Positions 25,898 to 35,587 are shown, counted from the stretch's first letter. The stretch is 64,000 bases of DNA from Acinetobacter higginsii (GCF_000369525.1 NZ_KB850073.1:334662-398661); one strand, 5' to 3'. A program made the numbers and translations. The notes: generated from the sequence alone by a model not told the origin.

Positions 25898-27009
25898 GAT
25901 GAACTACGAATAATGACTTTAGATTTTGCTTCTTCAAGCTCTTGAACACGTTGACGAACCATTGTTTCAATTTCATCAACCAGCTGATTTGTATCAATTA
26001 AATGGCTCTTTTCACCATTTCGATAGACCAGTGAACGAGGTGATGCACCTACAATCCCGATATCCGCTTCTTTGGCTTCACCTGGACCATTCACTTTACA
26101 CCCGATCACAGACAAATCCATCGGGGTACGAATATCTTCTAAACGCTCTTCCAAGGCCTGCATCACTTGAATCACATTGAATTCCTGACGCGAACAGCTT
26201 GGACAAGCAATAAAGTTAATCCCGTTTGAGCGCAAGCCCAATGATTTTAAAATATCAAAACCGATTTTAATTTCATCTTCTGGTTCAGCTGCAAGCGAGA
26301 TGCGCATGGTATCGCCAATGCCTTCCATCAACAGTCCACCCAGTGCGATGGCTGATTTCACCGTACCAGTACGGTAAATCCCTGCCTCAGTGACACCAAG
26401 GTGTAACGGATTATCGATCTGTTGAGACAGCAAGCGATAAGCATCCATGGTCAGGAACACATTCGATGCTTTGACACTGACTTTAAACTCATGGAAATCT
26501 AAACGGTCCAGAATATCGATATGACGCATTGCCGATTCAAGTAAGGCCTGCCCTGTTGGCTCACCATATTTCACTTGTAAGTCTTTTTCCAGAGACCCAG
26601 CATTGACCCCAATACGAATCGAAATACCATGGTGTTTCGCTGCAGCGACCACTTCACGCACTTTCTGATCCGAACCGATATTACCCGGATTGATACGTAA
26701 ACAGTCTGCGCCATAATCCGCAACCGCTAAAGCAATACGATGATCAAAATGAATATCTGCCACCAAAGGTACAGAAACGCGCTTACGAATCGCGCCAAAC
26801 GCCTCTGCTGCTTCCATCGACGGTACTGAAACACGCATGATATCTGCACCTGCATCTGCACAGCGCTGGATTTGCGCCACAGTTGCATCCACATCACAGG
26901 TTTCAGTATTGGTCATACTTTGAACACTGATCGGGGCATCACCACCGACATACACTGAACCAACACGGATTTTTCGTGTTGGACGGCGTTTAATTGGATT
27001 CACAATCAT
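25894..27009 (-). CDS. ispG: 4-hydroxy-3-methylbut-2-en-1-yl diphosphate synthase IspG
   Basis: IspG performs the next-to-last step of the MEP isoprenoid pathway using a [4Fe-4S] cluster. The 371 residues include the N-terminal TIM-barrel signatures (VQSMTNTETCDVDATVAQI, LRINPGNIG). The C-terminal iron-sulfur region contains ACPSCSRQEFNV and VIGCKVNGPGEAKEAD, with the three cluster cysteines. Length is standard for the bacterial form. It lies between rodZ and hisS, a common gammaproteobacterial arrangement. Confidence 0.98.
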   Translation of the reverse strand: MIVNPIKRRPTRKIRVGSVYVGGDAPISVQSMTNTETCDVDATVAQIQRCADAGADIMRVSVPSMEAAEAFGAIRKRVSVPLVADIHFDHRIALAVADYGADCLRINPGNIGSDQKVREVVAAAKHHGISIRIGVNAGSLEKDLQVKYGEPTGQALLESAMRHIDILDRLDFHEFKVSVKASNVFLTMDAYRLLSQQIDNPLHLGVTEAGIYRTGTVKSAIALGGLLMEGIGDTMRISLAAEPEDEIKIGFDILKSLGLRSNGINFIACPSCSRQEFNVIQVMQALEERLEDIRTPMDLSVIGCKVNGPGEAKEADIGIVGASPRSLVYRNGEKSHLIDTNQLVDEIETMVRQRVQELEEAKSKVIIRSSS

Positions 27010-27031
27010 CGTATAGCTCTACTCTTTGGCA

Positions 27032-27826
27032 TTAACGAGACAAACGGAATTCTGCTTTTCCATTGACTGTATATGGAGACAAGGAGATTTGCTCCTGATT
27101 TAAAGTCAATGCGACTGCGGTCGCGTCATCTAAACGAATTTGAAATGGCGATTCGCCACTTAAAGTCAAAGTCGATGCTTGACGACCTGTTGCCAATACT
27201 TTACCTGTTGCATCGACAATATGCACAGAAGTTGGTCGATTAAAATTCAACACCAATTGGTCACCAGATGTTGCAGTGGTGGTATTCCCCATTGGCAAAA
27301 TCTGAACATCCGAATTTTTGATCTTCGGTACATCATCTTCATCTTTATGGCTTGATGTCCAATTCTGCACCGCCATAACCGCCAACCATGCTAAGACTGC
27401 AACAGCCGCAACGATTGCAATACGTTTTAACCAGATACGGTTACGCACGCTTTTCGAACCTGATAATTTCCCCATAATTTTAATCGGAGAATTATTCAAG
27501 GCATGGCTAGCTTTCAGTCCAGTATCATTAACATAGATTTCATCAAAACGCTGAATGATCGCACTAGCATCTGCATTTAAATGCTTTGCATAAGCTCGAT
27601 AATAACCTTTGATAAAAGTTGCTTCAGGTAATGATTTATAATCATCTTGCTCTAATGCTGTCAATGTTTTGACAGGCATATTCAATACGTTTGCAATCTC
27701 TTCAATTTCTTTCTTTTGTGCAATACGAATTTGACGCAAATACTCACCAGGTCGTTGAATATTTCCTAAGGTTGACGATGGCGAGGTTGAGCCAGTTGGC
27801 TGATGTGAATTTGGATTTATTTCCAT
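27032..27826 (-). CDS. rodZ: Cell shape protein RodZ
   Basis: RodZ links the MreB cytoskeleton to the membrane. The 264 residues show an N-terminal helix-turn-helix of the Xre type (GEYLRQIRIAQKKEIEEIANVLNM), a membrane helix about 134-153 (IAIVAAVAVLAWLAVMAVQ), and a periplasmic DUF4115 beta domain that ends the protein. In bacterial RodZ the helix-turn-helix binds MreB, not DNA. It overlaps the pilF coding end by ten bases. Confidence 0.95.
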   Translation of the reverse strand: MEINPNSHQPTGSTSPSSTLGNIQRPGEYLRQIRIAQKKEIEEIANVLNMPVKTLTALEQDDYKSLPEATFIKGYYRAYAKHLNADASAIIQRFDEIYVNDTGLKASHALNNSPIKIMGKLSGSKSVRNRIWLKRIAIVAAVAVLAWLAVMAVQNWTSSHKDEDDVPKIKNSDVQILPMGNTTTATSGDQLVLNFNRPTSVHIVDATGKVLATGRQASTLTLSGESPFQIRLDDATAVALTLNQEQISLSPYTVNGKAEFRLSR

Positions 27827-28623
27827 ACGGCCTCAGTACTGTACTGTAATTGCAAATAACGTTGATATTCTGGACTATCAGGAAATAGCGCACGTAGCTG
27901 ATTGACTAACACTTGCATTCCTAATTGATCCGCATTCGCTCGAGCAATGCGTAGACCAATCCAAAGTGCCCGAGCACCTTGGTTTTTCTGTCCCACGTTA
28001 CGAACATATTGTTCGTATAGTTGCGACGCATCTCTATTATTTTGTTGCAAATAGAAAATTTCCGCCAACTCTAACATTGAAATGGTTGCATTTCGATTCG
28101 CTTGTAGCGCTTGTTTGAATGATTTTTCAGCATTCGCAACATCGCCCAATTTCAAATAGATTCGTCCTAGGTTTTCCAACGACTGAAAACGCTGTTCATA
28201 CCCTAAGGTTGCACCCGCACGAGTAAATTGCTCAATGGCATCATTATAGCGTTGCTCTTGATACAAATATGTACCGTAATTATTACGCGCTTGAGCATTA
28301 TCAGGTTCTGAGGAAATTGCACGCTTAAAATAAGCTTCTGCTTTTTCCATATTGGTCTTGCTACCTTCTTGTTGCAGCAAAATCCCCATCATCATATTGG
28401 CATTGGCATCACGTGAATCAACCTTTAGGGCTTGGTCCAGCGAACGCTTAGCTGCGTCTAAATCACGATTGCGAATATATTCAGCTGCAAGTTGGGTCCG
28501 GACTTGCACTGCTTTTTCTGGATCTTTTTTTAATGTTGAAGATGTTGATTGACATGCTGTTAAGCCAAGTAAAGTAAACACAACAGCTGTCGCAATAATC
28601 GTTTTTGGTCGAGTGGTATTCAA
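27817..28623 (-). CDS. pilF: Type IV pilus biogenesis/stability lipoprotein PilF (PilW)
   Basis: PilF is an outer membrane TPR lipoprotein needed for assembly of the PilQ secretin of type IV pili, and so for twitching and DNA uptake. Consecutive TPR units run through the protein (DAAKRSLDQALKVDSRDANANMMMG, NAQARNNYGTYLYQEQRYNDAIEQF). The start is set at a TTG at 28623, because the codons after it give a typical lipoprotein signal ending in LTAC, GGGG lies about eight bases upstream, and the rlmN stop is 17 bases away. The longer open frame overlaps rlmN and would hide the signal peptide. Confidence 0.9.
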   Translation of the reverse strand: MNTTRPKTIIATAVVFTLLGLTACQSTSSTLKKDPEKAVQVRTQLAAEYIRNRDLDAAKRSLDQALKVDSRDANANMMMGILLQQEGSKTNMEKAEAYFKRAISSEPDNAQARNNYGTYLYQEQRYNDAIEQFTRAGATLGYEQRFQSLENLGRIYLKLGDVANAEKSFKQALQANRNATISMLELAEIFYLQQNNRDASQLYEQYVRNVGQKNQGARALWIGLRIARANADQLGMQVLVNQLRALFPDSPEYQRYLQLQYSTEAVWK

Positions 28624-28640
28624 CGCCTTTTCCCCAAGTA

Positions 28641-29876
28641 TTATCCTTGTGTGCGCAAAATTTCTTGTTGTTGCGCCACTTTCTTTTTCCATTGTTCAGC
28701 ACGACGAGTACGGTCAGCAACCTGTCCTACCAATTGTCCACACGCAGCATCAATATCATCACCACGTGTCTGACGAATCGTACACACAAATCCAGCATCC
28801 GACAAAGTTTTTTGGAAGGCAATAATTCGGTTACGACTCGAGCGACCATACGGCGCATGCGGGAACGGATTAAATGGAATAAGATTGATCTTACTCGGTA
28901 AATTTTTTAACAGTTTTAATAATTGTTGTGCGTGCTCAGGCTTATCATTGACACCATCGAGCATCACATATTCGATGGTGACATGACGACGTGAGCTTTC
29001 ATTACCATCTTTAGCGAGATAACGTTGGCAAGCCGCAATTAACTGTTGTAATGGATATTTTTTATTGATTGGAACAAGTTCGTTACGCAATTCATCATTT
29101 GGCGCGTGTAATGAAATTGCCAAAGCGACATCGATATCTTGCGCCAGTTGATCAATTTTCGGGACGACACCTGACGTCGATAAGGTCACACGGCGTTTTG
29201 ACATACCATATGCAAAATCATCTAGCATAAGCTGCATAGAACTGAGTACAGCATCATAATTGAGTAAAGGCTCGCCCATACCCATCATCACCACATTGGT
29301 CACCGTACGTTCACGTTCGGCCACAGGCACCTCTTCCATATAGGAATAGTTCGCCATCCATAACTGACCAATGATTTCAGCTGGGGTTAAATCACGTTGA
29401 AAACCTTGCTTACCTGTTGAACAGAATGAACAATCCAATGCACAGCCCACTTGTGATGAAATACACAAGGTCTTACGCGCACCTGTTTTATCTTCCGCAG
29501 GAATCAATACGGTTTCAACCAAAGAACCTTCACCATCTCCTACACGGAACACCCACTTCCGAGTTCCATCTTTCGAATAGTTACGATGTACCACATCAGG
29601 TGCTTTAATTTCACAAATCTTTTCGAGTTTCTCTCGTAATTTGCCTGAGATATTGCTCATCTCAGCAAAATCAGTCACAAAATATTGATGAATCCATTTC
29701 ATGACCTGACCTGCACGAAATTTCTTTTCGCCTAAGTCTTCGAAGAATTTTTCTAATTCAGCTCGAGACATGCCAAGTAAATTTACTTTTTTCTCGGCAG
29801 CATGAACGACAGGCGTAGAAACAGACTGTTGTTTTTCATCTAAATTTTCTGATGAAACGACCACTGCAGAACTCAT
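28641..29876 (-). CDS. rlmN: Dual-specificity 23S rRNA/tRNA adenine C2-methyltransferase RlmN
   Basis: RlmN is a radical-SAM enzyme that methylates C2 of A2503 in 23S rRNA and A37 in some tRNAs. The cluster-binding CxxxCxxC is seen in GCALDCSFCSTGKQGF. The conserved MGMGEPLLNYD and LHAPNDELR stretches follow, and the catalytic cysteine at the end lies in DAACGQLVGQ. It has an N-terminal extension of about 30 residues compared with E. coli. It starts the rlmN-pilF-rodZ-ispG-hisS series. Confidence 0.97.
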   Translation of the reverse strand: MSSAVVVSSENLDEKQQSVSTPVVHAAEKKVNLLGMSRAELEKFFEDLGEKKFRAGQVMKWIHQYFVTDFAEMSNISGKLREKLEKICEIKAPDVVHRNYSKDGTRKWVFRVGDGEGSLVETVLIPAEDKTGARKTLCISSQVGCALDCSFCSTGKQGFQRDLTPAEIIGQLWMANYSYMEEVPVAERERTVTNVVMMGMGEPLLNYDAVLSSMQLMLDDFAYGMSKRRVTLSTSGVVPKIDQLAQDIDVALAISLHAPNDELRNELVPINKKYPLQQLIAACQRYLAKDGNESSRRHVTIEYVMLDGVNDKPEHAQQLLKLLKNLPSKINLIPFNPFPHAPYGRSSRNRIIAFQKTLSDAGFVCTIRQTRGDDIDAACGQLVGQVADRTRRAEQWKKKVAQQQEILRTQG

Positions 29877-29950
29877 GTATATTTACCTAAACAATATCGA
29901 CGCTAAAAAATGCTGTGCATTATTCGCACAACACAAGCTATAAGAAATAA

Positions 29951-29983
29951 AAAACCAGATAAGTAGTATACCACTTATCTGGT
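29951..29983 (-). terminator. Terminator after ndk
   Basis: ACCAGATAAGT (29954-29964) pairs perfectly with ACTTATCTGGT (29973-29983). On the minus strand TTTTTATTTC follows. It separates ndk from rlmN. Confidence 0.88.
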
Positions 29984-29997
29984 CTGAATACTTTGGA

Positions 29998-30429
29998 TTA
30001 ACGAGTGCGTGGGCAAATCTCGTTATCAGCAAAGAAGTAAGCGATTTCACGCTCAGCAGAAGCAACTGAGTCAGAACCGTGAGCAGCGTTTTCGTCGATG
30101 CTTACAGCGAAGTCAGCGCGGATTGTCCCAGGAGCAGCTTCTTTAGGGTTTGTAGCGCCTAAAATTTCGCGGTGAGCAAGAACTGCATTTTCGCCTTCAA
30201 GAACTGAAACAACCACTGGACCAGAAGTCATGAATGCAACTAAGTCAGCAAAGAAACCACGTTCTTTGTGCTCAGCATAGAAACCTTCAGCATCAGCTTG
30301 AGAAAGGTGTTTCATTTTAGTTGCAACAATTTTCAAACCTGATTTTTCGAAACGAGCAAAGATGTCGCCGATGTGGTTTTTAGATACTGCATCTGGTTTT
30401 ACGATAGATAAAGTACGTTCAATCGCCAT
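29998..30429 (-). CDS. ndk: Nucleoside diphosphate kinase
   Basis: Ndk transfers the gamma phosphate between nucleoside triphosphates and diphosphates to balance NTP and dNTP pools. The active-site His is in ENAAHGSDSVASAEREI, matching the family's NxxHGSDS motif. The N-terminal ERTLSIVKPDAV is typical. The 143-residue length is standard. A clear terminator follows, and the next gene upstream is iscX, 107 bases away, so it is probably a single-gene transcript. Confidence 0.98.
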   Translation of the reverse strand: MAIERTLSIVKPDAVSKNHIGDIFARFEKSGLKIVATKMKHLSQADAEGFYAEHKERGFFADLVAFMTSGPVVVSVLEGENAVLAHREILGATNPKEAAPGTIRADFAVSIDENAAHGSDSVASAEREIAYFFADNEICPRTR

Positions 30430-30536
30430 GATTGACTCCTATTATGGTTTAAACTAAAAAATTTGCCGCATTATACCGATGTCATCGCTAATAATCAGCT
30501 TGAATATGCAAAACTTAAGCGTTTTCTGACGAATTT

Positions 30537-30737
30537 TTAACGAACTTCATCCAGCCATGCCATTTGAATGGCTTCAAGCAAACCTTCAGTTGACTTATTT
30601 GGGTCATCACTAAAGTCAGGCAAAGCACAAACCCATGCATGCAAATCGGTAAAACGAATCCATTGTGGATCTACATCTGGGTGCGCTTCGGTGAGTTCAA
30701 TCGCAATATCAATCGTATCTGTCCAACGTAAGCCCAT
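30537..30737 (-). CDS. iscX: IscX (YfhJ) iron-sulfur assembly accessory protein
   Basis: This 66-residue acidic protein fits the whole length of the IscX family: LRWTDTIDIAIELTEAHPDVDP, FTDLHAWVCALPDF and EAIQMAWLDE. IscX binds IscS and iron and tunes iron-sulfur cluster assembly. It usually ends the isc operon; here it stands alone between ndk and a PAP2 phosphatase gene. The protein has no sign of truncation. Confidence 0.92.
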   Translation of the reverse strand: MGLRWTDTIDIAIELTEAHPDVDPQWIRFTDLHAWVCALPDFSDDPNKSTEGLLEAIQMAWLDEVR

Positions 30738-30833
30738 ATGACAACCTAAATAAATGAGTGTAATTGAGCGTACTTTAACAAATCATACAAATTAAGAGAT
30801 AGTGTTCTGTCGCTAAATTCGAGATAAAACACC

Positions 30834-31385
30834 TTACAAAGCGATATTGGCAGTTGGCGCGAACAAGATAATCCCACTGGCAACCGATGCACCAATCATC
30901 GCACCCACAATCACATCACTTGGATAATGCAAACCGAGTACCATTCGAGATAAGGCAACCAAAATCGTGAATGGCAGCATTAACAGCAATAGTAGAGGTT
31001 GAATATAACCCAAAGTGATGGTCACCATCACTGCATGCAAAGTGTGACCTGATGGAAAACTAAAATGATCGAGTGGTCGCTCACCCAACACAATCACCTG
31101 ATGCACCTGATAGGGTCTTGGGCGGGTGGTTTTATTTTTTAAAAACTTATAGATCAAGGTTCCAACAGAACCTGCTGCAATCACATACAATAGTTGCAGA
31201 CCGTATGCCAAACCTTGCATTGCCCATACAGACAACAACATGACATACCAAAATGGCCCATCACCCAAACGACTGATCGTTTTAAAAAATAAAGCGATCC
31301 GTTGTGACTGAGAGAGATGATTGAGGTAGACACACCCTTTTAAATCTAAATCAAGTATTTTTATTTTTGCATTTTGAAGATTCAT
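30834..31385 (-). CDS. PAP2-family membrane phosphatase
   Basis: This 183-residue membrane protein has the three phosphatase motifs of the PAP2 superfamily: KNKTTRPRP, PSGHTLHA and SRMVLGLHYPSD. About five helices are predicted. It may dephosphorylate undecaprenyl diphosphate or phosphatidic acid-type lipids; the substrate is not readable. It is followed on the same strand by iscX and preceded by a GT4 glycosyltransferase 38 bases away, which suggests envelope glycolipid work with that gene. Confidence 0.9.
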   Translation of the reverse strand: MNLQNAKIKILDLDLKGCVYLNHLSQSQRIALFFKTISRLGDGPFWYVMLLSVWAMQGLAYGLQLLYVIAAGSVGTLIYKFLKNKTTRPRPYQVHQVIVLGERPLDHFSFPSGHTLHAVMVTITLGYIQPLLLLLMLPFTILVALSRMVLGLHYPSDVIVGAMIGASVASGIILFAPTANIAL

Positions 31386-31423
31386 ACGATTTCTCCTCTT
31401 TTTGAGAGTAGCTTAAGTCGCGG

Positions 31424-32725
31424 TCATGGGAGACTCCTCACGACTTGATACAATGCTTGTTCTAATTGTTGTACTGGGAACTGCCAGCTACTTTGCTGTA
31501 CACTTTCACTGGCCAATAAGCCCATTTGTCGTAATTGCGGCAAGGCAGGTAATTGGCAAATCGATTGAATAAGATGATCTGTTTGCCCCAATGGACTCAA
31601 CCAACCAGTGACATTCGGTTGTACATGCTGATGGGCACAGACATAATCATAAGCCACCACCGCTAAGCCGCTGGCAATTGCTTCTAAGACCACATTTCCA
31701 AACGTATCGGCTTGGCTGGCAAAGGCAAACACATCGGCACTGGCATAAGCGGCTGAGAGATCACGACCACTCAGACTGCCCATAAAGATAATGTCATCCG
31801 ATTGTGCCATCTTGCCTAGACGGGCACGATCTGGACCATCACCAACAATCACAAACTTACTATTTTTACCTTGTTGAGCCTGTAATGCATGAAAGCTTTT
31901 AATCAGCACATCGACTTCTTTTTCTGGTGATAAACGTCCGACATACAACATCACTCGGGTATCGGTATCGGCACCCCATTGTTGGCGCAGTTGTTGTGAA
32001 CGATGTTTGGCCGAGAATTTTTCGGTATCCACACCACGTCCGACCACCACCAATGGGCAAGTCACACCGAAACCACGTAAAGCTTGTTCGGTATATTGAC
32101 TTGGCACACAAGTCACATCGGTACTGTTATGAAACCACGTTAAATAGCGCTGAATCGGCTTAACCAAGAAAGCCAAGTCAAAGAAGCGGCTAAAATCATG
32201 AAAGGCTGAGTGAAAACCACTGGAGACTGCGATTTTTCTTGATTTTGCTGCTTGTAAGGCGGTCAACCCCAAAGGTCCTTCTGTCACAATATGCACCACA
32301 TCTGGAGCAAATTTTTCAAAGGCTTTGGACACTTTAATATATTGCGGCCAACCAAACTGAATACTTGGATATTTCGGAATCGGTTGAGACATGACCAGAC
32401 ATTCTTGTTCTGGATAAAATTCGGTACAGACTGCTTTTTGGGTTGGTCGTACCAATAAAATTTTATGCCCTAGTCGCTGTAAACCTTGACACAATTGCAT
32501 CATCGACAGCGCCACACCATTGATTTCGGGTGGCCATGTTTCGGTTACAATGGCGATTCGGAGACGAGGACGAACCAGATCACGAAGCTCAGACAATTCA
32601 TCTTGTTTATTTTTGGGTTGTTTCCTTTTAAAGTAAAATTTAAAATTTTCAGGAAACTCTTGCTTGAATAGAGATGTCGCGTATGTACTCTGCATATCGC
32701 CATCCATTTGTGTCGTTATTTTCAT
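31424..32725 (-). CDS. Family 4 glycosyltransferase
   Basis: This 433-residue GT-B fold enzyme opens its first Rossmann half with RIAIVTETWPPEINGVALSMM near residue 55. The donor-binding half contains GRGVDTEKFSAKHR, LYVGRLSPEKEVDVLIKSF and the EX7E motif region ASQADTFGNVVLEAIASGLAVVAYD. This type often adds mannose or glucose to a lipid acceptor. The first 50 residues are polar and not conserved. It pairs with the PAP2 phosphatase downstream. The acceptor is unknown. Confidence 0.9.
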   Translation of the reverse strand: MKITTQMDGDMQSTYATSLFKQEFPENFKFYFKRKQPKNKQDELSELRDLVRPRLRIAIVTETWPPEINGVALSMMQLCQGLQRLGHKILLVRPTQKAVCTEFYPEQECLVMSQPIPKYPSIQFGWPQYIKVSKAFEKFAPDVVHIVTEGPLGLTALQAAKSRKIAVSSGFHSAFHDFSRFFDLAFLVKPIQRYLTWFHNSTDVTCVPSQYTEQALRGFGVTCPLVVVGRGVDTEKFSAKHRSQQLRQQWGADTDTRVMLYVGRLSPEKEVDVLIKSFHALQAQQGKNSKFVIVGDGPDRARLGKMAQSDDIIFMGSLSGRDLSAAYASADVFAFASQADTFGNVVLEAIASGLAVVAYDYVCAHQHVQPNVTGWLSPLGQTDHLIQSICQLPALPQLRQMGLLASESVQQSSWQFPVQQLEQALYQVVRSLP

Positions 32726-32795
32726 GCTTTCAGCTTAAAAGCATTTTTTGACACTTTAATGATCAGTGTATGACAGTTTTTTGACAGTCTTAAAA

Positions 32796-32832
32796 TAAAA
32801 AATGCCCGAGTTCAGTATGAAAATGGGCATTT
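32796..32832 (-). terminator. Terminator after apaH
   Basis: AAATGCCC (32800-32807) pairs with GGGCATTT (32825-32832). On the minus strand TTTTATTTTA follows, ending the pdxA-rsmA-apaH transcript. Confidence 0.75.
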
Positions 32833-32851
32833 AAAAGAGATCACGGACTGA

Positions 32852-33697
32852 TCAAGCTAAAGGATTATCCACTGCAAAAAGTTGCTGATCCTCTAAACGG
32901 AACGCCATCAATTGCTGTCCCCAAACACAGCCACCATCGACATTTTGAATTTGAGGACTAATGGTCCTGCCCTGCAAAGCCGCCCAATGTCCAAAAATCA
33001 ACTGATGGGTCTGTGCTGCCTGACTTTCAAACTCAAACCATGGTTGGAAATCCTCAGGCATCGGTGCATCGAGCGCATCTTTAAAATCAAACTCTAAACG
33101 GCCTGTTGCATCAGTTAAACGCATCCGCGTCAGATAATTGGTAATACAGCGTAAGCGTGCCATACCCGTCAGCTCATCAGACCATAGATCAGGTTGTGAA
33201 CCATACATCTCGGTAAGAAAACTATCTAAAACCGAAAGATCGTCATGCCCCACCACTTTCTGTACTTCTTGTGCCAATGCCACCGTTTTTTCGGCATTCC
33301 AGATACACGGCACACCTGCATGAGTAATCAAAGTCTGTGCATTTGGAGATAGGCTTAACGGCTGTTTACGCAGCCAATCAATCAGCTCATCACCATCAAT
33401 GGCATCAATCACTTCTTGAGTGTGATCTTTGTCTTTGGCCTTTTTAAAACCACGGGCGCAGGCAATCAAGGTCAAGTCGTGATTACCCAACACCGTTGCG
33501 GCAGCACCACGGTCAGCCAGCTTTTTAATAAAGCGTAAAGCACCTACCGAGTTTTCACCACGTGCAACCAGATCACCCGCAAACCATAAAAAGTCTTGGT
33601 CTGGATCAAAGCGGATTTCTTTTAGTAATGCTTTCAGTGCTTCAAAACAGCCTTGCACATCACCAATGACATAGTTATAGCGTTTAGACATCGACAT
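32852..33697 (-). CDS. apaH: Symmetrical bis(5'-nucleosyl)-tetraphosphatase ApaH
   Basis: ApaH hydrolyses Ap4A to two ADP and can remove Np4 caps from RNA. The metallophosphatase motifs are clear: GDVQGC near the N-terminus, GDLVARGENS, and GNHDL. Length (about 281 residues) is normal. The ATG at 33697 uses the A of the rsmA stop codon (TGATG), which points to coupled translation. The rsmA-apaH pair is conserved across proteobacteria. Confidence 0.97.
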   Translation of the reverse strand: MSMSKRYNYVIGDVQGCFEALKALLKEIRFDPDQDFLWFAGDLVARGENSVGALRFIKKLADRGAAATVLGNHDLTLIACARGFKKAKDKDHTQEVIDAIDGDELIDWLRKQPLSLSPNAQTLITHAGVPCIWNAEKTVALAQEVQKVVGHDDLSVLDSFLTEMYGSQPDLWSDELTGMARLRCITNYLTRMRLTDATGRLEFDFKDALDAPMPEDFQPWFEFESQAAQTHQLIFGHWAALQGRTISPQIQNVDGGCVWGQQLMAFRLEDQQLFAVDNPLA

Positions 33698-34509
33698 CAA
33701 GACACCATCTGATCAGAAAGTGCGACAAAATCAGCCAAACTCAATGTTTCTGGACGTGCCATCGGATCAACGCCTGCTTTTTCAAAGCCGTCTTCTGCCA
33801 ACATCCCTTTTAAACTATTACGTAGGGTTTTACGGCGCTGGGTAAAGACATGCCCAACCAAACGCGCCAAAGCTTTCTCATCCTTTGCCACGATTGGCTT
33901 GGTTTCGTATGGCTCTAAACGGAAAACTGCCGATGTGACTTTTGGCGGTGGATTAAATGATCCCGGTGGTACTTCAAATAAGAAGGTTGGCTTGCAGTAA
34001 TACTGAATCATCACCGATAAACGACCATATTCTTTGGTGTTTGGTGTTGCCGTAATACGATCAACCACTTCTTTCTGCAACATGAAATGCATGTCTTTGA
34101 CTTTGTCACCGAACTCCAAGAGATGGAACAACAGTGGTGTTGAAATATTATAGGGTAAGTTCCCTACTACGCGCAGTGGACGGCCGTCTTGAAACAGTTG
34201 TGTGAAGTCGTATTTCAACGCATCGGCTTCAATAATGGTCAAACGCTCAGGATGTGGCACACGACCCGGCAAACCCGCGGCCAAATCACGATCCAGCTCA
34301 ACTACGGTCAACGCATCACATTCGCCAATTAAAGGTGAAGTCAATGCCGCCAAACCCGGTCCGATTTCGACAATATTTTCGCCCGCACGCGGATTCACTG
34401 AGCGTACAATTTTGGCAATCACACGTTGATCATGTAAGAAGTTTTGACCAAAACGTTTTCGAGCCTGATGCCCTTCATCTTTAGGGTTTAGGGCATTAAT
34501 TTGATACAT
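33697..34509 (-). CDS. rsmA: 16S rRNA dimethyladenosine transferase RsmA (KsgA)
   Basis: RsmA dimethylates A1518 and A1519 of 16S rRNA as a late check in 30S assembly; its loss gives kasugamycin resistance. The SAM site is seen in ENIVEIGPGLAALTSPL, the catalytic NLPYNIS follows, and KRFGQNFLHD at the N-terminus is a family hallmark. The C-terminal helical domain is complete in the 270 residues. It lies between pdxA and apaH in the usual order. Confidence 0.98.
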   Translation of the reverse strand: MYQINALNPKDEGHQARKRFGQNFLHDQRVIAKIVRSVNPRAGENIVEIGPGLAALTSPLIGECDALTVVELDRDLAAGLPGRVPHPERLTIIEADALKYDFTQLFQDGRPLRVVGNLPYNISTPLLFHLLEFGDKVKDMHFMLQKEVVDRITATPNTKEYGRLSVMIQYYCKPTFLFEVPPGSFNPPPKVTSAVFRLEPYETKPIVAKDEKALARLVGHVFTQRRKTLRNSLKGMLAEDGFEKAGVDPMARPETLSLADFVALSDQMVS

Positions 34510-34541
34510 AATAATTCCAACGTGAATAATTTACTCGTTAA

Positions 34542-35510
34542 TCACTGACGAGCTAAATCAAGTGCTAAATCCACTGCAACATGCAAACTCGATGCTTTTG
34601 CCTGTCCAGTGCCTGCAAGAGAAAGTGCTGTGCCATGATCGACCGAAGTCCGAATAAATGGCAAGCCTAATGTAATGTTAACTGCTTCACCAAAGCCTTG
34701 TGATTTTAACACAGGTAGACCTTGATCGTGATACATCGCCAGAACAGCATCGGCATCTTTTAGATTTTCTGGGGTAAATAAGGTATCCGCAGGTAAACTG
34801 AGACTCATGCTAATCCCCTGTGCGCGATAGGTTTCTAACACAGGATTAATCACTTCGATTTCTTCTCGACCCAAATAGCCATCTTCACCGGCATGCGGAT
34901 TCAGACCACAGACCAAAATACGTGGTGCAGCGATTTTAAATTTTGTTTTTAAATCATGAATCAAAATATCAATCACTTGCTGCAAACGCTCTGTGGTAAT
35001 GGCATCAGGCACATCACGCAAGGCTAAGTGTGTCGTCGCTAAGGCAACTCTTAATGTTTTCGTTGCCAGCATCATCACCACACGATCAATACCTGCAAAC
35101 TCTTGGTAATATTCGGTATGCCCACTAAACGTGATGCCTGCCTCATTAATAATCGACTTCTGAACTGGGGCTGTTGCCACACCAACACTCTGTCCTGACA
35201 TCGCATAATCGGCTGAACGGCGTAGCTGTTCCAACACATAAGCCGCATTGGCTGAATCTAATTGTCCCAACACAACAGGTTTAGCTAAAGGCACATGTTC
35301 AACAAAAAGTTGTCCCTGAAAACTAGATTCAGCCTGTCCTTGATAAGCAATCAGTTCAACATCAATACCTAAAAGATTGGCGCGTTGCTGCAACATTTGC
35401 ATATCAGCCAAAATAACAATGGGCCGTTCATCTACACGCTCTGCCAAACTCAGACAGATGTCTGGGCCAATTCCTGCAGGTTCGCCTGAAGTGACATATA
35501 AAGGGAGCAT
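34542..35510 (-). CDS. pdxA: 4-hydroxythreonine-4-phosphate dehydrogenase PdxA
   Basis: PdxA makes an intermediate of pyridoxal phosphate (vitamin B6). Motifs are TSGEPAGIGPDICL at the N-terminus, FSGHTEYYQEFAG, CGLNPHAGEDGYLGREE and MYHDQGLPVLK, which hold the metal-binding histidines. The ATG at 35510 is preferred over a TTG at 35522 that adds four residues. In many relatives surA lies upstream of pdxA; here a DUF4124 gene does. Confidence 0.96.
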   Translation of the reverse strand: MLPLYVTSGEPAGIGPDICLSLAERVDERPIVILADMQMLQQRANLLGIDVELIAYQGQAESSFQGQLFVEHVPLAKPVVLGQLDSANAAYVLEQLRRSADYAMSGQSVGVATAPVQKSIINEAGITFSGHTEYYQEFAGIDRVVMMLATKTLRVALATTHLALRDVPDAITTERLQQVIDILIHDLKTKFKIAAPRILVCGLNPHAGEDGYLGREEIEVINPVLETYRAQGISMSLSLPADTLFTPENLKDADAVLAMYHDQGLPVLKSQGFGEAVNITLGLPFIRTSVDHGTALSLAGTGQAKASSLHVAVDLALDLARQ

Positions 35511-35587
35511 AAGTATCGCCAATCTTTTTGATTACCTCTAGTGTAACCAAAATCTAAAACGAGCTATAGCCCTTCATTTTTTATAAT

